DNA of 64,000 nucleotides from Pterobdella sp. o SKG-2022. Lineage: Eukaryota > Annelida > Clitellata > Hirudinida > Piscicolidae. This document shows, in pieces, positions 25,886 through 40,130 of this stretch (the stretch's first letter is position 1; the number at the start of each line of letters is the position of its first letter). The stretch is taken from positions 5,584,770 through 5,648,769 of the forward strand of contig OZ038327.1 of assembly GCA_964035795.1 (NCBI GenBank). The letters are read 5' to 3'. Under the pieces are notes generated by a model. The model had not been told where the DNA came from and did no database searches. It was given only the letters and a program-made list of their open reading frames with translations. The position numbers and the translations under genes are program-made.

Positions 25886-28240
25886 CTGTAAAAAGAATGA
25901 ATTATTGTAAATTATAATTTTTTATTGAAAAAATAATGAAAATGAAATAGGAATTAATGTATTTAGTTATTATTACGTTTGAAAGTTGATTTTGAAGTAA
26001 TTATTTGAAAAATAATTTAATTAAAATTTTAAAAAATTTATTTTAGAATATTTTTGTTTAAATCTAAAATTTGAAAAATCTAATAATTCACAAAAGAAAC
26101 CAACTAAAATTAAATAATGTAAACGATACAAATTCAAATAAAAAAAACATAAAAAATAGCAATAAAAAGAATGGAAAGGCAAGAAGCAATTTTAGTGGTA
26201 CATAAAGACTTAATTGTCGCACCGTTTTTCATTGTTAAAGACACGTACTAATGAAATAAAACACACGCACATAACTAGGTGCACATACACACAAACAAAC
26301 ACACTAACTCACACAAAAAGGAAAAATATGGATAAATGTATGAAAACATACAGAAAAAAACACATAAAAAAACTTAAAAATATAGATACAAAAAAAAAAA
26401 CATATAGATGAGATAAATGAATATATAAAAATTAATACAAACACACATGCTGACACAGATACAGAAAGACGAGGACAAACGAATAAAAAATACTAAATAG
26501 AAACATAATCTACTGATGCATACATAAATTTTTAAATTATGCACGTGTATTCAACTACGAACAAACACAAACAAGCATACAGACGCATGCACATAAAAAC
26601 ACACAAAGACGCACATATAAACACACAGACATTCTTGATAAATTTATGTACAGAAACAATTAGACAACGCCATAAGACGAAGTAATATCAGATTATACTA
26701 GTGATTAAAATAGAGACAATAAGAGATGGATCCAGGTGTGGGGAAAAAGATAGAGAAAATTTGTTTGAGGAATGGTTAGATGGATGGGGGATGAGATGAA
26801 AGATCATTTGTAGAGATAAAAGAAAAAAATGATTGTATTACTGATGAAAAAAAAGATTGAGAGATGATGAATAATGGATAGTTGACAAATTAATAGATAG
26901 ATAGATAGTTGAATAAACAATGAATGAAAGACAGACAGATGGATGGACGGATGGATGGATGGATGGACGGATGGATGGATGGAAAATGGATAAATAGATG
27001 GATAAACAGACAAGTGAAAAGACAGATAAATGTAGAATAGATGATGGATAGGTGGATGAATAACTGAAGAATGAATAAATAGATAGATAGATAAATAAAT
27101 AGATAGAGAAGATGATGAACGAATGATGAAGTAGATCGGTCGTTGAATTGATGGGAGCTGTGGTGGGATGTGTGAGTAGTTGAAGGAATGAAGCAAGAAA
27201 AAGGATGAACAATGGAAGAATGAAGGGAATGGTGAATGAAAGAAGAATTTTGATATTATATGCGGATGAATGGATGGATGATGGATGGTTGAAGTTTAAT
27301 ATATGGTTAAACTATAAATAGAAACAATTAACATGTGAAAATAATTAAATATTTTGAAAAGAAATGATAAAAATTAGAAAAAAACAAGTTATAAAAACTG
27401 GAAGCTGGACGGATGGATGAAGAAATTGAAAGATGAGTTGGTTTGATAGAAAGAAGCTCATAATTAAATAGACTACTTTGTACTTGAAGTTAAACAAATA
27501 TACATGAATGTTCAAATAGGTTGAATAAATGGAAAAATAAATTCTTAGATTGATGAATGGATGGAAGGAAAATGCCTAAGAGAAAGAAAGAGTATTTGAA
27601 AGAATTGAAAGGTAGGAAATATTCAGGTAAGAGAATAGTTAGTAAGATAATAGAATAGAGTTGAAGAGAAGAAAATTTTGATAAACAGATTGATATAAAT
27701 AAAGAAAATCTGGATAGAAGCATGAGAAGTTGGATTGATGATCTGACAGATGTACAAATGTGCATGCAGATAAATGAGAAGGCAGATGAAGAAATGACGA
27801 AAGGTGTAAGAAGTTGGAGAATGGTCTGCTTGGATGGAAGAAAATAAGAATAAAAAAACTGATAAAAAATTGAAAATGGATGAATGTAAAAAAGAAATTG
27901 AAGGAATAAAATCGGATGGAGGAATGAAAAGTTAAGTTCGAATGAATTGATGCTAAGCGTGAAGAAGAGCCTAATGATGAAGATTACATTGGAGTTTAAA
28001 ATTTATTTATGGGTGAACACGCACACACACATACACACACAGACACATGCGCAAAGAATTAGCACAAAGGCATTTGATATCATCTGGCGAAAACTTTACT
28101 TGATTCTTTCAATTTAACAACCAATTCCTGAGAGAAGGGTGGATAGATGGAAAGATTGATGAATGAATGAGTGCAAATCCTGATTGATTGACGAGGATAT
28201 AAAAATGGGTGGATTGAAAAACAAGCAGCCAGTTAGAGGA
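25886..28240. other. AT-rich and GGAT-rich DNA, no gene seen
   Basis: The missing 5' exons of the - strand gene may lie here, but none is supported. The region has ACAC-rich stretches (26260-26640) and loose GATG/GGAT repeats (26760-28240), the best being GGATGGATGGACGGATGGAT at about 26938-26983. Ile/Ser/Pro-rich - strand frames at 26804-27212 are translations of these repeats. Confidence 0.5.
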
Positions 28241-28690
<450 letters not shown>

Positions 28691-30081
28691 ACCTATGTCT
28701 TGATAGATAGACCGAATGATTGATCATCAGATAAACTCAATGATGGATGGGTTGAGAAAATAAATAAAATAATTCAAAAATAAATTCAAAAAATTCATAA
28801 TACACTATAAGAAACTTTTAAACAGTTGAATACCAATATTCATTAATACTTAACCTATGTCTAGAGACTGTTTTTAACTTGGATTGCTTAAGGCAAAAAA
28901 TTACCTAGTTATCAAAGTTAATCATTTTTGACCTTTAAATCGAATTGATTTCATATAAAATTTATTTTTAAGTGTTAATTAGATTGAAATCCTGTGAACA
29001 ATTATTTCAATGTAGAAACAAAGGTGGTTTTTATACTGAAATGTGTACATCTATTTTAGGGGTATTGACACAGTCAGGAATTCTAGAGATTTATATGGAT
29101 TTTAGAGTACATAATGATACAATGAATGCTATCAATGAATATAATACCATTGGTATTTTCATTATCACATAATCAAGCTTTTGATGGAGAAATTCAAAAA
29201 AGAAAAAAAACTAAACAGAGTAACTTAAACGGGTACACTGATAAATACAATTTCGGGATGCTGCGACATAAACACATCGACACATCAATAAAGAATGAGA
29301 GCTTATAAATAAGTAAGATAAGGGATGTATAAATAAACACTACAATATGATGCCTCATGGAGTTGATTTATAAGACAAAAAATTCAGTTTAATGGAAGAT
29401 GGAGTATGAGAGTTTAATTAAAAAAGTATCATTGATACTATTGAATTAGATATTTTAAAAAAATATTTTATGGATTCATGAAATTATATAAATTCTTTTT
29501 CAATGAATTATTCATCAAACAAAATAATAATAACCTAAATTTCATTGTAATGAATAAAAGTACTTGAAAGATAAAAAATGAAGCAAGAAATTCAGTAAAG
29601 ATGGGTGTTGCAAATTTAAGCCCGAAACTGAAAAAAATTAACTTCACCATCATATAAATAAATAGAGACACTAGTAATTCCCATGGAAACATTGGAATGT
29701 TCAAAACATCATGAATAAATAGAAAAATGTTGAGCGCTTTATCAAAAAGTTAAAATGGCGTCTCTAAATGTATAAAAACTAAGCGTTGCATGAGAATAAA
29801 TCAAATTAAGTGCTATATAAATAAGGAAATAAATTAATCATCGGTGTAGGTATATAAAATAATTGTTTTAACACCTTGTAAACTAGGGAAGACTTAGTTA
29901 TTATTATTGTTGTTATTATTATTATTGTTGTTATTATTATTATTGTTGTTTTTATTTTTATCCTTATTATTATTTTTTTAGTTTTGTTATTATTTATACT
30001 GTTATTCATTTTATATTTGCATCACTTTCGGCCTTTTTGTTCATATTATCATTTTTTTGTTATATATATATATATTTTTAG
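28691..30081. other. AT-rich region upstream of a candidate + gene
   Basis: A possible upstream exon lies at 28983..29023: acceptor AATTAG, donor AAAG|GTGGTT, reading LKSCEQLFQCRNK, with an end phase that fits the exon at 30082. The frame remains open to 29172, so other donors exist. A tail-like module (AAGTGCTATATAAATAAG, 29800-29818) and an interrupted ATT tract (29898-29960) follow. Confidence in the exon alone is about 0.3. Confidence 0.4.
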
Positions 30082-31409
30082 CACTATCATTCATTATGAA
30101 TAACCAAACTAGCCTCGTACAAAAACCATTCAAACCAAACACTTTTATCAACTGGACAACACAAAAATCCCATCATCACGAACTCACACCATCAAGTGAT
30201 ACATTCGATAATGTGAGTTTTGACTTGGGAATAGCTCTACTCTGTTGAGTACACTAGTGTACTCCTTTTAATATTAATGAAAAGTTTAAGGATTTTGAAA
30301 ACCTCATTCAAATAGAAATAAAATACATTATAAAATAATATTTTTAAAATTTAATCCAATCAGATTATACTACTATGCATGTCTCAACAACTGGTTTTGA
30401 AAGCGGTCAGCCTAGGTTATTGATACTATTATAAAGTGATGTATAAAAAAGGCTATTTTATTTGGGAAAAATTTTTATAGACTGCCATTCCAAGCTAACG
30501 TCCAATTTAAAATTATTGAATTCCAGATCCACCGTTTCCACACTTGGGCAGTTTGTCTTGCCGTTGTTAACAAAAAGAAAGATCATCCACCAAGCCAAAT
30601 GACAACGATACCAGAATATCAGTTTGTCGATACCTGTTACCGATGTCTACTATTATCCAGGTTATAACAGAAAAGCAGTCTCAATTTAGAGTCGCTATCT
30701 TCGGTGCAGTTTAACGTCATGCAGAGGACAATAACAACAATAATAATAATACAAAATTTGATTTTTGTAGATATGATTAATTATAAAATTCTTTCAATTG
30801 TTTATTCAATCTTCCATCATCAATATTTTAAAAGGTAAGAATTTATATTCCGGCATATTCCATCGTTTGTAATATATTTCAGCTTTTATAAAAACATTGT
30901 TCAACGTTAAACGGAGTAATAGCTGTTTTTGTTGTTTACAGTTTATAGAATTGTTTTTCCTATTGATAGATCAAATGAAAAACCCAATTTAGTTCTTATG
31001 TTTATTTAATTTAAAAAAAAATATATTTTATTGTGATAACTTCTTTTTAATGCTTGTTCAGTTTGTTTGAATTATTTTTCTATCAATGAATACAATGAAG
31101 AAACTAATATATTTATTTTTCCTTTCATTTTTCGAATATCTTCAATTATTGATATAAACTAATCAACTTGGTTTTTGTTTAGTTTTTTTTTTAAATATTT
31201 TCAAAATTGATGGATTCTTTTTTGATCAGTCTTTCAAAAATTATTTTTCATAAAAATTAATTTATCTTATTTTTTATTTAGTTTTTTTTGAAGTTATTTC
31301 TAGCATTGATAGATTAAGTCGCATTTTCCCAAGGGCTCAATTATATTCCTTTCAAATCTATCAACCGCCAGACTATTTGGGTTCCGTCATAATTGCAGAA
31401 AAAAAGTGA
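30082..31409 (+). CDS. 3' end of an unidentified gene, three exons
   Basis: Model: join(30082..30212, 30527..30660, 31334..31409). The first exon follows TTTTTAG and ends GATAAT|GTGAGT; it reads NNQTSLVQKPFKPNTFINW and ELTPSSDTFDN. The second follows GAATTCCAG, starts in phase 0 with IHRFHTWAVCLAVVNKKKDH, continues MTTIPEYQFVDTCYRCLLLS and ends CCAG|GTTATA in phase 2. The third follows TTTTCCCAAG, completes the split codon, reads AQLYSFQIYQPPDYLGSVII and ends with a TGA at 31407-31409. All junction phases agree, and the C-terminus reads like a conserved soluble protein. I do not recognise the family. It ends 214 bases from the stop codon of the opposing - strand candidate. Confidence 0.5.
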
Positions 31410-31622
31410 TAAAAAAAATTTTCAAAAGTATGATTATTTTTAAAGTTTTTTATAAAAAAGTAGGAGTAAAAAAAAAATCATATTGATTGTTGGATCCTCA
31501 TATCAGAAATAAGGATAAAAAATCTTAGAAATAACATTACTGAAAAGCATGAAACTGCTTAAAACGAAGATTTATCAGAGTTGAGAAAAATTTTTTATCT
31601 CTTATTTGATTTGATACACCGA

Positions 31623-33340
31623 TTATGGGAACAAAGATACAATAACACTTTTCGAGATCAATCGGCTCAATAAAGTCATTTCCCTGAATTGGAAGGGAAC
31701 AATAACAAAAATAATAGAAATAATAAGAATAGTAGCAATAAAATGAAGCTAAAAAACCTGAAAACAACATATGAAAGTGTAGGTTGGATTTGTCACTTTG
31801 CTATTGGGAAAAAGGGAAATAATAAGTATTATTATAATGAGAATTATTATTATTATTATTTAATGCAATTTTCAAGATGAAGTTGGTTCTAATTTTGATG
31901 CTAGTATTTTTTAATTTTAATTTAGAATGTCAACTTCTTTCCCATCAAATTTATTCATAATATTCCTTTATCCATACATCTTTCCACTCTCATAAATATA
32001 AGTTCTCGCTTAGCACTGTAATTTTGATTTTCATTCAACTCTTCTTTCACCTTCTTATTAATTTAGTTTAAATTTTTCATTTTTTATAATATATTTAATT
32101 TTTGTTTTATTTTAATATTCTATTTTTTATATTTTTCATTTTTTTTCTTTTATGAAAAACGCATCAGAATGTTTGTTCTATCAATTTCTCCAAACAATTT
32201 GTCCTTGTTTCTATTCTCAGCACTATTATGTCTATTTATTCTTTATATTATATTCATGCTATTTCCATGGTATTTCCATTTATTTATTATTGTCTTTTAT
32301 TATTATTTCTATTTTGTTTTTTTTTATGTTATTATTCTGTTTTTCATTATAAATGTTTGAGTCTTATCTGTTCATAGACTATGTGTTTTACAAGATTAGC
32401 TTCATTTATGTTTTTCATTATTTTTCAAACAATAATAATTATTATAAATGAAGAAGCTCCAGAGAAGTTTATTGATGGCGGTATAATTCAAATCATACGT
32501 AACTCTTCCTTATCTGTTGAGATGTTGTTTTTATGGCGCATCATCATCGTCATCATCGTCATCATCATCATTCTTTTTTTATCTCTATTTCCATCAAATA
32601 CTTATCATACGTTTTTTAATTTTTCAATCGAGTATATAATATTCCCATTACAGATATAATTCATATATTCCATTATCTATATATTTAGAATGATTTTCAA
32701 ACTCCGCAAAATAATTTTGAATTAATTTCAATCTTTGAAACTCATTTTTCAGCATAGAAAACCCAGAAATCTCAACAACCCTCATATCAAACAATACAGA
32801 AACTTCCTGTTGTTTAGTAACTGAGGATGTTCGAGTTGAGTTTAGCATGTTTGCAGGCATTAAAACGATGTAACTCAATTCAAAACCAATTGCTGCTACC
32901 ATTAACCTTAGAGTAACAACACAAACAATTTAAGAGACTGTAATACGTTGAAAAGTTGTAATAAAAACGAAACAATGATAAAAAAATAAAATAATCACGA
33001 TAAAATAAATTAGAAAAAATGTATAAAAAAAAATTTTTTAAATAATAAGAAAATAATAAATAACACTTAAGGAGAATAGTCATATAAAAAAATAAATAGC
33101 AATGATGGAAACCTGATGGGGGAAAAATTCTTGGAAAATAATAATAAGCACACTAATAAAAAAAAGAAAAATAATTGAAAAAATAACAAAAAACAATAAA
33201 AATGATAACACTGAAAACAAACCAACATAATCGTTTTTCCTGCCAATTAAATGTGTTATAATACATGTTTCCAAGATCAACGTAGGAAAGGTCTTTAAGA
33301 AAAAAGCTTAATGTTATTATTGATATCAGCACTTTTTCCA
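31623..33340 (-). CDS. 3' end of an unidentified gene, three exons
   Basis: Model in transcript order: 33340..33223, 32906..32652, 31683..31623. Exon one follows GGTAACAG and reads EKVLISIITLSFFLKDLSY, VDLGNMYYNTFNWQEKRLC, ending TTG|GTTTGT in phase 2. Exon two follows CTCTAAG and reads LMVAAIGFELSYIVLMPANM, SSVTKQQEVSVLFDMRVV, FQRLKLIQNYFAEFENHS; its end is placed at CT|GTAATG, though an in-frame TAA directly follows and it could be terminal. Exon three follows CCTTCCAATTCAG and gives EMTLLSRLISKSVIVSLFP and a stop. FFLKDLSYVDLGN faintly recalls the FLxDLxxxDxGN stretch of RasGEF domains, but the next residues do not fit well, so I do not name it. Confidence 0.42.
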
Positions 33341-34741
33341 CTGTTACCAGTGTTAGTGTTTTTATGATGTATTATTTATTATTATTTTTTATTAGTGTTA
33401 TTCTTGATACATAAAATTCTCTTTTCGTTATCTTTTTTTTTTCAATTTTTATGTTTTTTAAGCAATTGTTTTTGTTGATCAAAGCACGATGGTAAAAAAA
33501 CAAAAAAAGAAGAAGTTTGTGAGTTATAATGAAAAAGTTTTTGAATAAAAATGTTTGAAAATTTACATGCATGAACGTAACGATGGTGCTGATCAGCATT
33601 TTTTGATTGGTTACTTAATTAATAGAATTTATAATTCAGATTAATTTTCGAATTTCCAAGTTGAATTTTTTATTTTAGAAAATTTATTTTTCTATTTCTC
33701 ATAGTATCTCAACAGTTACAGTGAAAAAATTTATCATATAACATGTGCTTATTTTTTCTGTTTAATCTGTTTTGAATTTTTTCACAAAATAAAAACATAA
33801 AAAAAGAAAAAAGATAAAAAAGTTACCTTCTCTTTTCAACATTACCATATAAATTGTACCATTTTAATAGCGCACCAAAAATTGTTATTCTCACAGTTTT
33901 ATTAATGGTATTTCTCATTTTTTACATTAGATATTCTTATGCTAGTTTTATTATTATATAATTTTTTTGGTTTTTATATGAAATTTTTTTTTTATGGAGA
34001 TTTAATTTATTTTTTTCATTCATTTTTTTATTGCTGTTTCATCATTAAAACATCCCTACAACCATGCTCAACCTTGATCAAAATGGTGGATTTATTCTTT
34101 AAAAAACTTCATCATTTATATGATTTTCATTTTTGAATCTAATTAAAATTAAATTATGGTTGCTACTCACATTTATTCTTTTTTATATTATTTTATTTTG
34201 AATTCCCGTTTCATAATTTTTCACTCAGTCAATCTGTTTCCACGCATTTGGATTTATCAATTCAATCAAAACTGTTTTCCAATCCTAGTTTTTTGATATC
34301 CCAATCTAATTATTTCTGTTCCATCTGCTCAATATTTTTAACACATTGTAACCATAGAAGATAAAAATGCAAAAGTGGAAACACAGAACAACATTTAATT
34401 AGTTGAATTTAAATACATTTATTAAAAATGAATTTATCAAAATTTTTTATAAAAAATTGAAAAAAAGATACATAAGATGTCACTAAAAAAACATATAATT
34501 ACTGCATTATAATAGAACAATAGTAAATTATTAGTGAAACATTCTATATAGAACCAGGATAAGATTGGAAAGTCTTGAAAAATTTTTGTTTTATTTGTAT
34601 GGAATTTTAAAAAAAAGTTTCATTGAATTTATTTTTTAAATTGCCATTTAAACATGTGTAACAGCTAACAGAAATAGTGATGGTAAACAGCCTTAGAAGC
34701 ATTAAATATAACCCGAACTTCAGCATCAAATACAGCATCAA

Positions 34742-34906
34742 TTAGAAAAAGAACTAAAAATTAATGTTGAGGTTATGCTTCAAACATTAAGTGTTCCAAC
34801 TGAATGTAAAGATGTCAAGAGATCTACCAATATAATACCTAGAAGCAGAACTTTGAATGCATTTAACAGACAAAAATGCTCGAAAATATTGATAGCACCA
34901 TTGTAA
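34742..34906 (+). CDS. short open frame, possible exon or relic
   Basis: Fifty-four codons to a TAA, reading LEKELKINVEVMLQTLSVPT, CKDVKRSTNIIPRSRTLNAF and ending KILIAPL. Composition differs from nearby chance frames. There is no clear acceptor or start at its left edge. It may be a terminal exon, a relic of a retroelement, or chance. I do not recognise it. Confidence 0.2.
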   Translation, partial: LEKELKINVEVMLQTLSVPTECKDVKRSTNIIPRSRTLNAFNRQKCSKILIAPL

Positions 34907-37078
34907 AAAACATTTACCTTACGGATAACGTTAAAAAAATTTTTTCATAAAATTTATTTATTATTATTACTATTATTCCATTAGATTGATTTTTTTTTAC
35001 AAAGATTCTTTTTTAAACTTATTATCATCACTAATATCTCACATTGAATTTATTTTTTATCAGCAGCTCTGTTTGTGCAAGATTTTGTAGTTATTATCTT
35101 TTGGACAGCACTCATCATAACAGACTCAAATGCACTGGAACCTTCGAAATGCCCAAGAAAGATGAGTTTGAAATTTTGAGTGCTTGAAATAATGTTATAA
35201 AAAAACAACATGAGAAATGAAAAATAATAGTAACATCAAAGAAATTCAGTTAAGCCTAAAAATTACTATTTTTTGTATTTCATTTTTTTTCATTGTTACG
35301 AGTTATGTGAAGATTATATGATAAAGATATCAAACGTTTTGTCTGTCTCAATAAAAACGCGAACCTCATTGTGTTTTCATATTTACAGTTATTTATTTTC
35401 TAAAATAATATTTGTATCAAATATATATAAATGATATTTCATTAAAAAATATGAAGTACTCTCTTTTATGCGTGTATTTTTATAAAAACATCAAGCCTTT
35501 TAAAAAGTTACTGAAAGTTGGTGTGAAGCAACTTGTAGAAAATCAGACGAACTTAAAAAGAGTACAGCGGTTTTTATAAAACTATGTTAAAAGCTAATTT
35601 ATTCCAAGTGTTGTATTTCTTAAAATAATATTGTTAGTAATATTCGTCTGAATTTTTATGGAATATTTTGATTATATTTCGATTTTTTTTCATAAATAAT
35701 ACGTTATTTGATTTCATAGATTTCTAAAAAAAAAGTTTCAAAAAAAAAAACAAAAGAACAACAAAAATAGAATAAAAAACTAAACAATGGATTTCCATGG
35801 AAAAGAATTCAGCAGGAAAAAGATTGGAAATATTTCGAAATAGTTTCGATAAAACCACTTTGATTTTAGACAAAACATGAGCGGATCAGTTTGCTTCCCT
35901 TGAACCTTGAAAACTTGCAGTATTTTTGGCAAAAACAATGAAAAATAAATAAAAGTTTTATGATGAGATTTTACTGATCAAAAAAAAAAAAGATATTAAG
36001 AATTTATTGTAAATTTTGAAAACTTCCGTATTTGATCAATAAAACAAAAAATAAACTAAAAAAACAAAAACGATAATTTAATGAAATATTTGAAAAAATC
36101 ATGGAAAAACAGGATTTGGAAAAACATTGATAGCATAAAGAACAAAATGTAGAATGATTAGAAATAAAAATTGAAATGATAAAATTAATGAAACATAGGC
36201 AAAAAATCTTGATGAGACAAAAACACATGGAAACAAAAAAAGGCAATAACAATAAAGAATAAAAATAAAAATTATAATGGTCAAAATCATAAAAAATCAT
36301 GAAAAATATCATAAATGAATTGGAAACAGTTTAAAACATAGGGTTGAAACAAAATCATTGAAAAAAATAAAAATAATTTAAAAAATTAATAAATAAATAA
36401 ACAAATAACAAAAAATAGAGAAATAAAGTCAATGAAAGCAATGAAATATTAAATCAGCAAAATGACTCAAATGAAAATGATAAGCTCTCAGTAATAAAAA
36501 AAATAAAGAAATTATAAGAAAAATATGAATAATTATGTTAATAAGAATATAAAAAATAATAAAGATGATTGTATAAAGAATAATAATATTAGATCATTAA
36601 AAATAAGAAAAACAATAATACTAATAAGAAAAAAATAACGGTTGTCAAAACAAATAGGCTGTTTATTAGTTTCTGTTGGTTTTTTAATTAAAATCCTTTA
36701 TTACTAAAGATAAATTCAAAAAAAGAATAATAATATTTATTATAATTATAGAAATAATTATTATATATGAAATAAAAAATAAAATTTCAAAAATCAAACA
36801 AATAAATAAAAAATTGGAATTATAAAAAAACAATATTTAAAACAAACTGCAGCTAGTTTTTTCTTTCCATAATAGATAAAAGATACTAAAAACAATAGGA
36901 GAAAATTTTTTAGTGGAAACTATTAAATATAAAGATTCCTATCCCATAAATAATCCTCTCTAGAAGTCTACCCCCACATTCCTCAAGATGTCTACAGGTA
37001 TCAATGAGATTCCATCAAGATTCAAAATTATATTTTTTTATAATTTTGAACGTTGATAAAATCTCATTCAGAAACTGT

Positions 37079-37206
37079 TCATAATGATGATGATGATGAT
37101 GTGGTAGTTGTGGTGATGATGATGATGATGATAATGTTGGTTGTAAAAATAATGAAAATCATGCCAAAACTGGCACTGATAGCGAGACTAGCAATGTTTT
37201 TATAGG
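37079..37206 (-). CDS. candidate terminal exon with a membrane segment
   Basis: A good acceptor (TTCGTTCACCTGTGCAG on the - strand) opens a frame in phase 1 reading AYKNIASLAISASFGMIFII, a plausible transmembrane helix. It then runs into Ile, Thr and Ser homopolymers encoded by a (CAT)n-type repeat before a TGA. Either the repeat has replaced the true C-terminus or this is a chance frame. No upstream exon was identified. Confidence 0.27.
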
Positions 37207-40130
37207 CTGCACAGGTGAACGAATGAAAACAGTTACTAAAGGACATAAAACAAGCAACACGGACCAAAGCCCATGTATAAACACCTTACAAACCCTAGTT
37301 GCATCATCGCTTCATAAAATATAACTGAAATAACACTTTTAATTGAACGAATACAAGTGGAAAAGCAAGAATTTGATGTTTTTTGATATTTTTCAATTAT
37401 TTTGTTTTAGCCTAATTATTTGTTGTTTTACAGGAGGTTTTAACAAACAAAAAGACACGAAAACATATGATTACATAAAAAATTAAACAATGAGATGAGT
37501 AAAAAGATAAATTAAAAAAGCTATGAATATGTTAACAATTAAAAACGAAGCATTGAAAACATTAAGATCAAACTAACATAGTTACAAGCAAATGCCTCGG
37601 TAAGGAGATAAGAGATGAAGATGGTTATGATAATGATCTTCATTTTTTGTTGCACTTGCCGATTTATAAAATTAACTTATTTTTTACTCAATTTTTCAAT
37701 TAATCAGTTTAATTATTTTAAAGTTATCAAGTTAGTTTTCATTTTTATTAATGATTTTTTTGTGGCCCCCATTACTCGACTATCAGTTCTTCTTGTTTTA
37801 TCCCATTATTTGTTGTAAAATTTTTTGATTGTGAGTTTTTGTTTCGAGAAATTGTTTCCAAAAGACAACTAAATCAAATTTTTTAATTAAATTCCAATAA
37901 TAAACTTTTTGGAAATTCAGTAAAAATTATAAAAATAAACTCATATATATTATTAGAAATTTTTCAGTTTTTCCAATAACTAATATAATGTTAATTGGTT
38001 TTTATTAGCATAGCATTCTACATATAACTTTCAAAAAATCATTCTTATTTTTTCTCAATCCTTCTTACAATACATTTCTACTATCAACACTTTTACAAAA
38101 AATCTTAACTCCAACTTTCTTTCTCAAGTTTCACTTCTTTTATATATGACCGGCTTTAAATACTCTCACATCAGGATATGCTGAATGCCGTTATAAATTT
38201 ATACATATCTGCTATATAACCTTTTGTTATAAATGCATACTCATCTTTATGTAACTTTTAAGCATACGCTTATATATATTTTTTTTTGTTCTATAACATT
38301 CCAATATACTTAATTTTTTTTATGTAACTTTTCATTATACTGTATTTAAAGATAGTTAAAGTACAAAATATATAAACTCAATCACAGTATAAATTTTGTG
38401 TTTTAAAGCCAGAAACTTCAAAATTGGAAACGATTTTGGTATAAACTCAATAGTTTTAAACTAGTTACAAACAACCTCAAGAAATTAATAGCCACGATCA
38501 AAGTGTGAGCTTACAAATAATTTGGTTTTGTGCAACAAAAAGGCGTTGAACGCCAATGTTGGCAACAGTCGCAAGACTGAAAGGGAGTTGAAGATTTTCT
38601 GTGGTCTGTCATGAGGGAAGTTGAACTAGTGTTTTCAAGATGAAAAATACATAATTAAAATGAAGGCAATGATAACGTTATTAATATTATTGCTATAAAT
38701 AAATAAGTTTTATCATGGAATTAATAAAATTAAAGTATTGAAAATTACAGTTATACAATATAAATAACAATAATAACTTTGTTGATGAATTTAATTAAAA
38801 TTAAAAACAAAAATAATAATAAATTCACTATTAATTTCAAATAACTTCAAATTCAAAGATGTAAAAACTCGGAGATAATGATTGACTTGCTGTCAAAACA
38901 ACGAGTATTATTCTTATTATTATTTTAATTGATAATAAAAAGAATAAAAAAAGTGTTTAAATGGAATAACTATATAGAGGAAATTTTTAAAAAAGATATT
39001 TCATAAATATTTAAAATTTTCACGAAGCGTTTTTTTCATTGAAAATTTACAATCTGCCTTTCTTAGTTTTTTGAATGTATATTTGTGAGAGTTTAATAAA
39101 TTTCAAAAAAAAACGATAAAAGGCTAATAAAAACAATAATGAGGTTGGTCAGGTAGGTTGTTTTGACGCGGCTTTAAATGCGTGTGGAATGTTTGAAATA
39201 ATAACAATAATTAACAAAAAAACTAATGATAAAAAAATATTATTTATAATTAAAAAATATATGAAATAATATTAATACAAAGTAACATTCATAATAAAAA
39301 AGAAGAAATTTATTCAAAAAATAATGGAAAAAATAATCTGAATTTTTTAGAATGCTCCAATTTATTACGTTTATAATGCGTTTGATGCGTTTAATAAGAG
39401 TGTGCAAGAAAATAGTTTAGCAAAATTTTATGTTGAAGTTTATATGCATCTTACTTTCGGCTTAAGGAGAGGTAAACTGACCTGTTTGTAAAAAAAAGTT
39501 TCTTATTTTTTTTAATCTTTTTATTCATTTATCCATCATTAATATTTTAAATTTTTTCCAATTTTTTCATGCTTGCTAGAGGGATGACAGTTTCTCGTTC
39601 TTTTTAGTCATCGTATTCAAGTGGCTATAAAAATATATGTTGAAAAAATTTATGATACAGAGAACATAAACTGAAGTCATTGAAATTCAAGTGGGTATTT
39701 TGATAAAGAAACATTTGAAGTTTCCTGGCTTAGCACTAAACTTTTGAAACATAAAATTCTGAAATTTTCTTCATGCAACTTCATTTTCTATTTCGAGTTT
39801 TTAAGCCTGAGAAATGTTTTTTATAAAAACGCTGTATTTAAGTATATTTCACGAAGCTTATCGTAAGTCGAACGCACACATCAATGAATCTCTTGGAACA
39901 TCCTTCTTTTTAATGATATTTTTTAATTTCTTTTTTTTAACTTTTCTCATCTTTCAAAATGACTTTGAGGAAGTTTTCAGTGAAATGGAACAATGTTAAT
40001 TTCAATAAGATCACAGTTTTTTAAAAATAAAGAATTATTTTATTTAAAGCTATTTTCGCCGAAACTCTAACAATTTAATCCAAAACCATATTATCCAAAA
40101 TAACTCCATAACCAACCTCATCAACTAGAA

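Larger units (their letters stand above)
33341..40130. other. long AT-rich region with few coding signs
   Basis: Nearly seven kilobases of AT-rich sequence with A- and T-runs, and only weak exon candidates (separate entries at 34742 and 37079). A short + strand frame near 38482-38600 (LCNKKALNANVGNSRKTERE) and the opposite strand there (acceptor CCCTTTCAG) are both suggestive but unresolved. Small frames rich in Phe, Ile or Lys elsewhere are composition artefacts. Confidence 0.45.
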
